Origin: Flavobacterium gyeonganense | Lineage (GTDB): Bacteria; Bacteroidota; Bacteroidia; Flavobacteriales; Flavobacteriaceae | NCBI RefSeq assembly: GCF_029625295.1 | Contig: NZ_CP121112.1 | Span: 4,216,001-4,280,000 of the forward strand | DNA length: 64,000 nucleotides | Reading direction: 5' to 3' | Made by a program: the position numbers and the translations under genes | Shown here: positions 55,883 through 64,000 of the stretch, piece by piece | How the letters are laid out: each line of letters begins with the position of its first letter | How positions within the stretch are numbered: the first letter of the stretch is position 1 | The notes under the pieces: generated by a model | Told to the model about the DNA's origin: nothing | Seen by the model: only the letters and a program-made list of their open reading frames with translations | Database searches by the model: none

Positions 55883-55917
55883 AAAAGAGAGCATCAAATT
55901 TTTTGATACTCTCTTTT
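55883..55917 (-). terminator. Hairpin terminator
   Basis: AAAAGAGAG-ATCAAA faces TTTGAT-CTCTCTTTT with one mismatch and a 3-base loop. It ends the His-rich protein gene. Confidence 0.82.
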
Positions 55918-55937
55918 GCTAAAATTAAGATAACGTT

Positions 55938-56438
55938 TTATCTCCTTCCGTGGCCATGATCATCACGTCTTTCGTGTCTGTCATGTCTATCATGTCTATC
56001 GTGATGTTTATAGTTTTTATGGTGATCACGGTGACGGTCATTATACGCATATCTAGGTCGTGGTTCGTAACATCTTTGCGGCGCACCGTGGTATCCTTTA
56101 TAATATTTTACTTTATGTCTGTCAAAATATTTATAAGGAGTTCTTCCATGGTAGTCATTTAAAACTACTTTGTAACCTCCATATAAGTCGTAATTTCTGT
56201 AAGGTCTAGGCAAATAAGAGGTTCTAACCCATCTTCCTCCTCCAAAATAAATGAATTGTGAAGCACGTACATCATAATAAGCTTCAATATCCGGAAGATA
56301 ATAATATTCTACTTCTGAATATCCAACTGGTCCCCAGGCAGGAGGTGTTCCTATGTTTACATTTACAGATACCTGAGCTTGTGTTGAATTTGCAACGATT
56401 AGAAATAATCCTACGATTGCTATTTTGATTGTTTTCAT
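55938..56438 (-). CDS. Exported protein with His/Asp/Arg-rich tail
   Basis: 166 residues. Signal peptide MKTIKIAIVGLFLIVANSTQAQ. The middle (~40-115) is rich in Tyr and Gly (YYYLPDIEAYYDVRASQFIYFGGGRW) as in a family of small flavobacterial exported proteins. The last ~40 residues are a low-complexity run of His, Asp and Arg (HHDRHDRHDRHE...DDHGHGRR), a likely metal-binding tail. No function assigned. It is a single-gene unit. Confidence 0.72.
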   Translation of the reverse strand: MKTIKIAIVGLFLIVANSTQAQVSVNVNIGTPPAWGPVGYSEVEYYYLPDIEAYYDVRASQFIYFGGGRWVRTSYLPRPYRNYDLYGGYKVVLNDYHGRTPYKYFDRHKVKYYKGYHGAPQRCYEPRPRYAYNDRHRDHHKNYKHHDRHDRHDRHERRDDHGHGRR

Positions 56439-56606
56439 TTTTAATACTTTTTTAATGTTAATCTATATGTGGATATCCATATATTGTGCCAAAACATAAA
56501 AGGCAAATGTGTTTTGACTGTAAAAAACCATCTAAAAAGTAATAGTTAAATCGTATCTTGTTGATTATTAATTTGTTTTAGTTAGAAATAAAAAATCAAA
56601 AAATGC

Positions 56607-58437
56607 TTATTTATATTCCACAATTTTAGGTTTTCCTAATTCAAAAGACTGAAGTCCGATGTCCTGAGTTTCAAATGTATTAGTTTTAAAGATACTTTCG
56701 CCCTGAAACGGGATGGTAGGATAATATGAAATTGAAAGCTGAAATGCGCTAAAAACAAGATAATCATTACTTATTAAAACTCCGACACCAATTTTTGAAA
56801 AATATTTATTTTGCAGCAATCCTGAAGAACTGTTTCCTAATACAGCAATAGAATAATTAAAATAGGGATTCAGCCTAAAGCCTAAAACTTCTTTAGGAGC
56901 ATATGTCTGAGTTTGTAATGTTAGTACCATTTTGCTTTTCCCGTAATATGCTGCATTAAAACCGGCAAGGCCATAGTTTTCATTTATTGTAAGCTGATCT
57001 CCCACAGAGCTAGCTCTGTTGATTCCTATAACCATTTCCGGCTTAATAAATTGTCTTAACTTCCAGTCTCCTAACGTCAATAGACTAGTAAAATAATTTG
57101 CTTTTAATGAAATAGAGGTCTGATATGTCTTAGATTGATTAAAAAAAGTGCCAATCTCAAAGTTAGTACTCAAAAACCCCCATTTGTAATAGTCCCCAAA
57201 AGAAGCCTGGGCACCTACGTAGGGGCGCCATATTTTATTTTTATACTGATAACCAAGTGTTATCCCATAGATTCTTCCAATTGGAACGTCTTCAGTAAAA
57301 CCATTTCTAAAAATATAATTATCTTTCACGAATTCCCTTGTATTTATTCCGAATCCCATTAAAACTTGTTTTTCGTCAGAAAAAAAACTAATAGTATCAA
57401 ATTCAACATTAGGTTTTTCAGTGTAATCAATGTTTAAAAAGCGTCCGGACACAATCAAATTAGTGGTTCTCTCCTTTTTTTAGGATTTACCCCAGTTATG
57501 TTAAATGCTTTACCAGCCCAAAAATCATGCGAGTTATACTTAAATGGCTGGTATTCATATTTTAATGTTGCATCCTGTAATGTGTCTCGTCGATATTGCT
57601 GTTCCATAATAATACCACCAGCCCATTTGGCCAAAGGAGAATAAAATGGTCTTTCGAAAGCAATACCTTTGATATAATTGTCATCTAAATCATTTAAATA
57701 TTTAAATTTTGTAGTAACAAAAGTGTTTTTAATGTTGGGTATTGTATATAGAGCATTATGACCATTATGTCCATCCTCAAATCTGTTAGAAAATTTATAT
57801 TCGAGCTGCTGTCCGGTACCAACGAAGTTACGGTCATTAAATCCAATACCAATCCGCGAACTTGATATTGAAAATTTTGGAATTAAGCTCCAGGTATCAA
57901 GAACACGAACCGTAATATCAATTGAGTCATTTGTTGGAGAAACCAATTCCTCAGATATATTTACTTTACTTACGAATTTTTGGGATCTTATAATACGTTC
58001 AGTTTCTTTTATTTTATAAGTGTCGTAAGCTGAGTTTTTTCTAAAAAGTAATAAATTCTGAATTGCAAATCTTTTCGTCTTGAGGTGTAATTTATTTCCT
58101 GTTCTTTCTCCCCAATTTTTAGGAACCATAGTAGAATCTGTATCAGATTGTCCAAACGGATCTAAGGTTATAATTCTGATGTTGCGAATAATTTTTCCAT
58201 CTACATTAGGCAAGTGTTCCTTTTCGACTAATGTTTTATTCTTTTTTTTATTTTAGCAGGCTTGAAAATTATTTTTCTTAAGAAATTAGTAAACTTACTT
58301 TTTTCTGAAAGCTTTTTAATTTTATGGTATTTCTCTATACTATCTTTTTTAGTCTGTTTTTCTTGTGAAAAGGTGCTTTGGGAAAAATTCCAAAGAAAAA
58401 TTAGAAAGAAGAATATTTTTACAAACCTGTAAGACAT
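56607..58437 (-). pseudogene. Omp85-like outer-membrane protein, two frameshifts
   Basis: Three adjacent minus-strand frames form one protein: 58437-58228 (signal peptide, FSQ), 58213-57455 and 57458-56607. The first break is an A8 run (58242-58249) and the second an A7 run (57475-57481); one extra A at each gives a continuous 610-residue chain (KKKNKTLVEKEHLPNVDG and NPKKKERTTNLIVSGR). With both repaired the length is an exact multiple of three. The middle has a POTRA-like unit (YKIKETERIIRSQKFVSKV then DSIDITVRVLDTWSL) and the rest is beta-barrel. Exact role (assembly or surface antigen) unknown. Sequencing errors are the likeliest cause. Confidence 0.78.
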
Positions 58438-58508
58438 GCTAATAAAGTTAGCGTAAATTATTGATTTTTTTATGATATAATTAAACGGAGAAAATAAATA
58501 ATTACTTT

Positions 58509-59603
58509 TCAGTTTTTAATTTTTTTAATACGCCAGGTAAATTTTTTTGGCATATGATTTCCCATAACATAGCCCCAAGGTTCTAAAGATTCTATTCTGT
58601 CAAAAATAATTTTTAAAATAGCCAGTAATGGTATTGCTAAAAACATCCCTGAAATTCCTGCAACACCACCTCCAATGGTAATTCCTATTATCGAAACCAT
58701 AGCATTTATTTCGACTTTTGAGTTGATGATTAAAGGTACAAGTATATTATTATCAATAAGCTGAACAATTATATTTACTACAAGAATACCTATAATCATA
58801 GATATTTCAGGTGTTCCTGAAAGAGAAGATAAGATGGTTAAAATACCTGCAATCATAATTCCGATGTAGGGAATTAAATTTAAGATACCAGTCATAAGTC
58901 CAAGTAAAATAAAATATTTGGCTCCTATAATCCATAGTCCTAGACCTGTCAAAATAGAAACTACAAACATTTCAAATATAAGTCCCAAGATGTAATTGTT
59001 TATCGAAATTTTTATTTGAGTAATGATTTGTTGCAATTTCGCATGGTCTTCTTTATCGAATAATTTTGCTAAAAAAAGAATAAAATGAGTCTTGTATAAT
59101 AGGAATAAAAATGTAAAAACAACTACAAGCATACAATTAAACAATACTTCACTTAATGATCCTATCGCCATTCCTATAGTTCCGGATCCATTTTGTACAG
59201 AATCGCTGGTTACTTTTTCAATGTATTTTTTTTGTTCCCAGATACTGATTTGAAATTGTTCATGGATATAAGACTGGGCATTATTAAAAAATGATATTGC
59301 ATTCTTTTTAATGATATCAAAATCATTTGCAATGTCAGTAACCTGATAAGAAATGAAAGCTAGGATTGCAGCGATACAAAGTACAAAAATCAGGACTGAG
59401 ATAAAAGAAGCAATATAAATAGGTAAGCGTATTTTAAAATGTAAGAAAGAATGTACTGGTAATAGTAAAACCGTAAACATAAATGCCAGCATCACTGGAG
59501 TTATTATATTACTTCCGATGTAGGTTATGGCTCCAATACAGATTAAACTTAACAATATAAATGTAAGTTTTGCATAAAAGGGCAATAGTAAAGGTTGGTT
59601 CAT
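58509..59603 (-). CDS. AI-2E family transporter (PerM-like permease)
   Basis: 364 residues, about eight membrane helices in the AI-2E/UPF0118 layout: ITPVMLAFMFTVLLLPV near the start, a long periplasmic loop (~90-150), then IPYIGIMIAGILTILSSL and VEINAMVSIIGITIGGGVAGISGMFLAIPLLAILKII. Some family members export autoinducer-2 or act as Na+/H+ antiporters; the substrate here is unknown. Confidence 0.87.
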   Translation of the reverse strand: MNQPLLLPFYAKLTFILLSLICIGAITYIGSNIITPVMLAFMFTVLLLPVHSFLHFKIRLPIYIASFISVLIFVLCIAAILAFISYQVTDIANDFDIIKKNAISFFNNAQSYIHEQFQISIWEQKKYIEKVTSDSVQNGSGTIGMAIGSLSEVLFNCMLVVVFTFLFLLYKTHFILFLAKLFDKEDHAKLQQIITQIKISINNYILGLIFEMFVVSILTGLGLWIIGAKYFILLGLMTGILNLIPYIGIMIAGILTILSSLSGTPEISMIIGILVVNIIVQLIDNNILVPLIINSKVEINAMVSIIGITIGGGVAGISGMFLAIPLLAILKIIFDRIESLEPWGYVMGNHMPKKFTWRIKKIKN

Positions 59604-59711
59604 TTTTTGATTTCTTTAAACTAAAGTTGCACTAAACAAATTTTGAAATTTATTTGTTTTAAATCGTTCCAGCTTTTAAATTTTAGTTTATAAAATTCCC
59701 ATTAAAGAGGG

Positions 59712-60242
59712 TTAATCAAAAAATTCTTTATCCTCATATACTGGAGGCATAATCGAAATTCCTTTTTGTAATAGAAGATTGTTTGGGTAGATAATTTTTT
59801 CCCCCTCTTTAGTTTTTAAATTCACATGAAAAGCATTGATGTCCTCTATTTCTGCTTCAATAGGGAAATCTTTATCGTGGATTTTTATGGTGTCGCCAAT
59901 TCTAAAAGGAAATGAAAAAAATAAGATCATTCCGGATGTTATATTGCTTAAAATAGACCACTGTGCAAACATAGCGACACCAATTACAGTGGCAATGGAA
60001 GAAACAGTTATAAAAATATCTTTCGTCTCAACCCCCCAAATAACGATCAAACCTATTGTTACCAAAATGTTCATTAAAACATTAATGTATTTAATAACCA
60101 GATTAGTTCGATGTTCTAATAAGTGAGTAGTACTGGCGTATCTGCGTACCAATTGCGCAATAATAACCCGTAGTGCAGCTAAGGCTAATAGCAGAATTAT
60201 AGTGGTTAGAATTTCCGTGCTATATTCTTTAAATGAAAACAT
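59712..60242 (-). CDS. Small mechanosensitive channel (MscS family)
   Basis: 176 residues: two N-terminal helices, then the MscS pore helix and beta domain (AQWSILSNITSGMILFFSFPFRIGD, then HVNLKTKEGEKIIYPNNLLLQ). It is shorter than E. coli MscS (286) because the C-terminal cytoplasmic cage is missing; this short form is common in Bacteroidota. It gives osmotic protection by opening under membrane tension. Upstream maf lies ten bases away on the same strand. Confidence 0.9.
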   Translation of the reverse strand: MFSFKEYSTEILTTIILLLALAALRVIIAQLVRRYASTTHLLEHRTNLVIKYINVLMNILVTIGLIVIWGVETKDIFITVSSIATVIGVAMFAQWSILSNITSGMILFFSFPFRIGDTIKIHDKDFPIEAEIEDINAFHVNLKTKEGEKIIYPNNLLLQKGISIMPPVYEDKEFFD

Positions 60243-60252
60243 AAATTAAATT

Positions 60253-60837
60253 TTACTCTAATATACTCAAATATTCGTAAACCTTTGCAGTTGGAAGTCC
60301 CATAACATTGGTATAAGAACCTTCAACTTTTGCAACAGCCATAAAACCAAGCCATTCCTGTATTCCATAAGCTCCGGCTTTATCATAGGGTTTGTAGTTT
60401 TCAATATAATATAAAATAGCTTCGTCTGTTAAATTATTGAAAGTCACTTTTGTAATATCGTGTAAAAGGGTAGCAGTAGATCTGGTTTTAAAACAAACAG
60501 ACGTAATTACTTCATGAGTTTTTCCCGACATCGATTTTATCATTTTAAAAGCTTCTTCATCATTTTTAGGTTTTCCTAATGCCCTGCTTTCGTGCCATAC
60601 AATAGTATCGCTTGTAACTAAGATTTCATCTTTTTTTAATTCTCCATCAAAGGCATTTGCTTTTAAGAGTGCTAAAAAGTCTGTAATTTCAACTGCTTTT
60701 AATTCTGGAGGATATATTTCTTCAACATCTTTTAACCTGATTTCGAAGTCAAGATCTAGGTCTTTAAAAAATTGCTGTCTTCGGGGTGAACCTGATGCTA
60801 GGATTAAGTTGTATTTTTTTAATTTTTCTTTAAGCAT
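60253..60837 (-). CDS. maf: Maf-family nucleotide pyrophosphatase
   Basis: 194 residues: LILASGSPRRQQFFKDL, VTSDTIVWHESRALGKPKNDEEAF, and DKAGAYGIQEWLG. It hydrolyses non-canonical dTTP/UTP-type nucleotides; linked to septum control in some species. It overlaps the prenyltransferase gene by eight bases, so translation is coupled. Confidence 0.94.
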   Translation of the reverse strand: MLKEKLKKYNLILASGSPRRQQFFKDLDLDFEIRLKDVEEIYPPELKAVEITDFLALLKANAFDGELKKDEILVTSDTIVWHESRALGKPKNDEEAFKMIKSMSGKTHEVITSVCFKTRSTATLLHDITKVTFNNLTDEAILYYIENYKPYDKAGAYGIQEWLGFMAVAKVEGSYTNVMGLPTAKVYEYLSILE

Positions 60838-61756
60838 TATAATGAATGTTTAAGGTAATAACCACAATTGATAGAATTCCGAAAAGTAGAATGAGTTTGA
60901 GTACAGTGCTTAAATGATTGAACTCCTTTTTTGACTTTGCAGTGAAGGTTTTGATTATAAAGTAAAGAAGTGGTGCCAAAACCAATACAAATGCATATAA
61001 AGTAGCTATAAATAGTCCATTTTCTACAAGATAATTTTTAATATAAAGCAATAATAAAATGAAAGGTATGATTGTCAGCACAGAAGCAATTTTAGCAGTT
61101 CGGCTAATACCAATAGCAATAGGAAGTGTATTCATTCCCTGATTATAATCTCCGTTAACATCTTCTATGTCTTTGATTATTTCCCTGATAAAATTAATCA
61201 TAAAGGCAAATATGGCATAATCAGTTAAAATAGAAAACAAACTGGTCATTTGTGCTTTGTTTTCTGCTATTGTTGCCGGAAAAATATCAAAAATACCAAT
61301 AATGATAACGCTCATTGCTAATAAAAAAGCTACAACAAGATTCCCTAAAACCATAATTTGTTTTAAGGTTGTGGAATAAAAATAAAGCATTGAAGCAATT
61401 AATATAAAAATAGTTGCAAATCCCGGTCTCTGTATCACATTCGATAAATAGAAACCAATTCCAACGCCAGTAATATTAAGAAAGATATAAATGTTATAAC
61501 CTAAAGATTCTGATACAGCTTTTCCAATGATAACATCCTGAGGTTTGTTTATCTGATCAGTTTCAGTATCAAAAATGTTGTTAATTACATAGCCGGCTCC
61601 TGCAATCAAAACGGTACTTAAAACTAATAGGGCATATTGCCAGTCTGACAAGGCTAAGGGGATATTTTGACCTTTTAAAAAAGCATAACGAAATAAAACC
61701 TGCATAAAAGCAAGCATTAACAGGTTTTGATAACGAATAAGTTTGAGGTATTTCAT
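60830..61756 (-). CDS. Geranylgeranylglycerol-phosphate geranylgeranyltransferase-like UbiA protein
   Basis: 308 residues, nine membrane helices of the UbiA fold. The first Asp motif is NNIFDTETDQINKP and the second DIEDVNGDYNQGMNTLP; both bind Mg-prenyl diphosphate. The sequence fits the archaeal-like DGGGP synthase group that Bacteroidota carry alongside PcrB-type enzymes, but other prenyl acceptors cannot be excluded. Overlaps maf; the KdsC-like gene is upstream. Confidence 0.82.
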   Translation of the reverse strand: MKYLKLIRYQNLLMLAFMQVLFRYAFLKGQNIPLALSDWQYALLVLSTVLIAGAGYVINNIFDTETDQINKPQDVIIGKAVSESLGYNIYIFLNITGVGIGFYLSNVIQRPGFATIFILIASMLYFYSTTLKQIMVLGNLVVAFLLAMSVIIIGIFDIFPATIAENKAQMTSLFSILTDYAIFAFMINFIREIIKDIEDVNGDYNQGMNTLPIAIGISRTAKIASVLTIIPFILLLLYIKNYLVENGLFIATLYAFVLVLAPLLYFIIKTFTAKSKKEFNHLSTVLKLILLFGILSIVVITLNIHYNA

Positions 61757-61807
61757 TTTGATTTGAAGGTTTGGATTAACAATTAATAATTAAAAGCTGA
61801 TAATTAT

Positions 61808-62335
61808 TTAGTCGTGTTTCCCATTAAAATATTCCATCCATTTTCCCTGCACTTTCATGACTTGTTCGATAACATCACGTACAGCTCCTCTTCCGCCTTT
61901 AACATGCGAAACGTAACGACAGATATTCTTAATTTCAGGGCTTGCATCTTGCGGACAGGTTGGTAAACCTACTAATTTCATAACATGAAAATCAGGAATG
62001 TCATCGCCCATGTATAACACATTTTCTGGTTTTATGTTATGTGTTTCAGTATACTGTTTAAAAGTTTCTACTTTATCCGGAGTTCCTAAATGTATGTCTG
62101 AAATCCCTAAATTACGCAATCTTATACGAACACCTTCATTGCTTCCGCCTGAAATAATGCATACGTTAAAACCACTTTCTACAGCAGCTTTCATTGCGTA
62201 ACCATCGCGGATATTCATGGTGCGAAGCATTTCTCCTTCATTGGTTACAAAAACGGAACTGTCTGTAAGTACGCCATCAACATCAAAAACAAACGTTGTG
62301 ATGTCATTCATTATTTCTTTAAAGTGTTTTGTCAT
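61808..62335 (-). CDS. KdsC-like HAD phosphatase
   Basis: 175 residues. HAD motif I FVFDVDGVLTDSS, motif II ISGGSNEG, motif III GTPDKVETF and motif IV YMGDDIPDFHVM; no cap domain, as in KdsC. The family makes KDO from KDO-8-phosphate for LPS. Two ATGs, 62335 and 62311, are possible. It overlaps the upstream Rossmann gene by 17 bases. Confidence 0.87.
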   Translation of the reverse strand: MTKHFKEIMNDITTFVFDVDGVLTDSSVFVTNEGEMLRTMNIRDGYAMKAAVESGFNVCIISGGSNEGVRIRLRNLGISDIHLGTPDKVETFKQYTETHNIKPENVLYMGDDIPDFHVMKLVGLPTCPQDASPEIKNICRYVSHVKGGRGAVRDVIEQVMKVQGKWMEYFNGKHD

Positions 62336-63080
62336 TATGTTGTATAGATTGTGTTAAGAGTTTATAGATATTTCTTTGGTTTTCATCAGTCAGATAATTA
62401 AGATGCGCCTCAATAGTAGTAGAGTCATGGCGTTTCGCCGGCCCTGTCTGTGCATCAGCAGGACTAAGGAATTTTATTTTATCTGCAGTTTCAAGAATTA
62501 AAGGCTTTAAAATATCAAAAGGAACCTGATTGTTTTCACAAATTTCCTGTCCTATTTGATATAAATGATTTGTGAAGTTGTTCACAAAAACAGCCGAAAC
62601 ATGCAATGATTTTCTTTGCTCTGAACTAATTGAAAAAACGGCTTCAGAAATACTTTTTGCTATGGTATCTAAAATAGTGTAGTCTCCCGGATTTTCTGTT
62701 TCCAGACAAATTGGGATAATTGAGAAATCAACAGACTTTGCTTTAGAAAAAGTTTGTAAAGGATAAAAAACGCCTTTTCTGTTTTTTGAGTCTAAAACAT
62801 CAATCGAAGTTGTGCCAGATGTATGAACAACCAATTGGTTTTTAAAGGGAAGCTGTTCTGAAACCTCTGAAATAGCATCATCAGAAACAGAAATTATATA
62901 TAAATCGGATTCATGCAAATTGGCAAACTCTGTAACAATTCGATCAGCATTTACTAAGTTCAGCACTGATTCTTTTTTTCTGGAAAAGACTTGTACAATT
63001 TCAATCTGTTCACTTTTAGTGAAAGCTTTTATCAAATGTTGTGCAACATTTCCGGAACCAATTATTGTTATTTTAATCAT
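62319..63080 (-). CDS. Rossmann-like / DUF2520 dehydrogenase-family protein
   Basis: 253 residues. NAD(P)-binding start KITIIGSGNVAQHLIKAF, then YIISVSDDAISEV, VVHTSGTTSIDVL and a C-terminal DUF2520 helical part (LHVSAVFVNNFTNHLYQI, SPADAQTGPAKRHD). Related to 6-phosphogluconate and F420-dependent dehydrogenases; substrate unknown. Its -7 box ends four bases before the ATG. First gene of the run to maf. Confidence 0.85.
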   Translation of the reverse strand: MIKITIIGSGNVAQHLIKAFTKSEQIEIVQVFSRKKESVLNLVNADRIVTEFANLHESDLYIISVSDDAISEVSEQLPFKNQLVVHTSGTTSIDVLDSKNRKGVFYPLQTFSKAKSVDFSIIPICLETENPGDYTILDTIAKSISEAVFSISSEQRKSLHVSAVFVNNFTNHLYQIGQEICENNQVPFDILKPLILETADKIKFLSPADAQTGPAKRHDSTTIEAHLNYLTDENQRNIYKLLTQSIQHNDKTL

Positions 63081-63084
63081 AACG

Positions 63085-63092
63085 CAAAATTA
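63085..63092 (-). promoter_or_regulatory. -7 box of Rossmann gene (TAATTTTG)
   Basis: Exact TAnnTTTG on the minus strand, four bases from the ATG; predicts a leaderless mRNA. Confidence 0.5.
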
Positions 63093-63284
63093 GCATTTTT
63101 TTAAAGAAATTGAAATGTCAAAGTTTTGAATTGCGCTTTATAAAATTTGAAGACAGACAATATTATAAGTCTTTAAAATTGAATTGTAATAGAAAACCTG
63201 TTTAATTGGAAATGCTTTGGTTTCAGAGTGCTCTTTTTGGTTTTTATTAACAAAACACAAATACTGCAAATCAACATTTTTAAG

Positions 63285-63292
63285 TACTTTTG
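63285..63292 (+). promoter_or_regulatory. Candidate -7 box of ccs gene (TACTTTTG)
   Basis: Exact TAnnTTTG, 32 bases before the ATG at 63325; -33 not clear. Confidence 0.45.
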
Positions 63293-63324
63293 TGCCACTT
63301 TTATACACAGTAATTCCTTCAAAA

Positions 63325-64000
63325 ATGGATAAAAAAATATTCTCTTTTTTGTTTTCTACAAGATTAATGGCCGTTCTTTTTTTAACATTTGCAATTGCAA
63401 TGGGTGTCGGAACTTTTATCGAAAGTAAATACAATACTGATACAGCCCGAATTTTAATTTACAATACATGGTGGTTTGAAGCTATAATGGTATTTTTTAT
63501 GATTAATTTCTTCGGAAACATTAAGCGCTATCAGCTATTGAAAAAAGAAAAATGGGCAACTTTATTACTTCATGTTGCTTTTATTTTTATTCTTTTAGGA
63601 GCATTTATTACACGCTATATCAGTTATGAAGGTATGATGCCAATTCGCGAAGGAGCTGCTGAAAACCAAATCTATTCAGATAAAACATTTTTAACCGTTT
63701 TTGCAGACGGAGAATACAAAGGTGAAATGAAACGCAGGACTTTTGAGAAAAGTCTTTTGTTTTCACCCGTAACCAATAATGATTTTACGCTTTCAGGTCA
63801 ATTTGATGAAACACCTTTTGAAGTTAGTTATGTGAATTACATCATGGGAGCCAAAGAAACCATAAAACCCGATCCAAAAGGAACTTTATATATTAAATTA
63901 GTTGAAGCCGGAGCCGGTGGGCGTGAAGAACATTTCTTAAAAGAGGGAGAAGTTCAAAATATCCATAATGTTTTATTTGCTTTGAATAAACCAACAGATG
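63325..64000 (+). CDS. Cytochrome c biogenesis protein (CcsB/ResB part), 5' end
   Basis: Open from the ATG at 63325 to the window edge (225 codons seen). Early helices MDKKIFSFLFSTRLMAVLFLTFAIAMGVGTFIES and IYNTWWFEAIMVFFMINFFGNIKRY, then LLLHVAFIFILLGAFITRYISYEG, match the ResB/CcsB family for heme handling in system II cytochrome c maturation. In Bacteroidota this is often fused to CcsA in a ~1000-residue protein; the fusion part lies beyond the window. It is divergent from the Rossmann gene. Confidence 0.85.
   Translation, partial: MDKKIFSFLFSTRLMAVLFLTFAIAMGVGTFIESKYNTDTARILIYNTWWFEAIMVFFMINFFGNIKRYQLLKKEKWATLLLHVAFIFILLGAFITRYISYEGMMPIREGAAENQIYSDKTFLTVFADGEYKGEMKRRTFEKSLLFSPVTNNDFTLSGQFDETPFEVSYVNYIMGAKETIKPDPKGTLYIKLVEAGAGGREEHFLKEGEVQNIHNVLFALNKPTD

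Noticed and set aside
56470..56490. Short palindrome around GGATATCC
   Set aside because: Short and AT-rich; no position relative to a promoter box that would support an operator.
63138..63434. 98-codon minus-strand frame
   Set aside because: Overlaps the start and promoter of the ccs gene antisense; no signal or family.
1..64000. tRNA, rRNA, CRISPR arrays, riboswitches, prophage
   Set aside because: No cloverleaf-like gene, spaced repeat array, known riboswitch core or phage structural gene was recognised in the gaps read by eye; a covariance search could still find small RNAs.

Overview
This window is an AT-rich chromosomal stretch from a member of the Bacteroidota, most likely a Flavobacterium or close relative. 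Evidence: promoters fit the Bacteroidota pattern TAnnTTTG with little Shine-Dalgarno; there are many secreted proteins and SPII lipoproteins; and the family set is typical of flavobacteria (ACBP, CdsA/Psd, LUD, FtsH and RsfS in a row; a geranylgeranyl-transferase of the UbiA family; a RimK ligase fused to an aspartic-protease-like domain; GyrA with Thr in the HGDTSVYD motif and a long acidic tail). I saw no rRNA, tRNA or CRISPR array.

Layout. 1-8900 is the end of a polysaccharide-utilisation locus: a partial GH30 xylanase, then GH2, GH27, GH51 and a double-GH43 protein, all exported and on the + strand. Together they fit stripping of a xylan- or arabinan-type hemicellulose with arabinose and galactose side chains. 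8900-12100 is an accessory patch: a GC-rich repeat, a stand-alone CHAT-domain protease bracketed by an inverted repeat and fold-back sequences, and a transposase remnant. 12100-19300 is a patch of small stress and redox genes (lipoprotein, two SDRs, a Crp/Fnr regulator, two HxlR repressors, SnoaL-like, NagB-like, DinB-like, DsbA/SpxH-like) plus the dead end of a TonB receptor. 19300-24100 is a light-sensing module: a PAS histidine kinase opposite a heme oxygenase and bacteriophytochrome.

24100-42800 is mostly housekeeping: aag, uvrA, a ClC channel, acpH, glmM, a lipoprotein superoxide dismutase, the acbP-psd-cdsA-LUD-ftsH-rsfS run, birA, pyrE, NUDIX and a DbpA-type helicase. 43516-44901 is a complete IS3-family element with 25-bp ends and a 3-bp duplication. 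44900-64000 holds a DUF421 protein, rimK fusion, clpC, gyrA, a TPR protein, two cell-envelope proteins, an Omp85-like protein, an AI-2E family permease, an MscS channel, maf, a prenyltransferase, a KdsC-like phosphatase, a Rossmann protein and the start of a cytochrome c maturation gene.

A point that affects how the annotation is read: five coding frames (bphO, uvrA, the dbpA-like gene, and two in the Omp85-like gene) are each broken by exactly one missing base in a homopolymer of A or G. In every case adding one base restores the family's normal protein. This looks more like systematic sequencing error than gene decay, although the bphO site is also a textbook -1 slippery heptamer. The strongest candidates for unusual biology are the bracketed CHAT gene, the bphO slip site, and four genes with exactly four bases between the TAnnTTTG box and the ATG, which predicts leaderless mRNAs.
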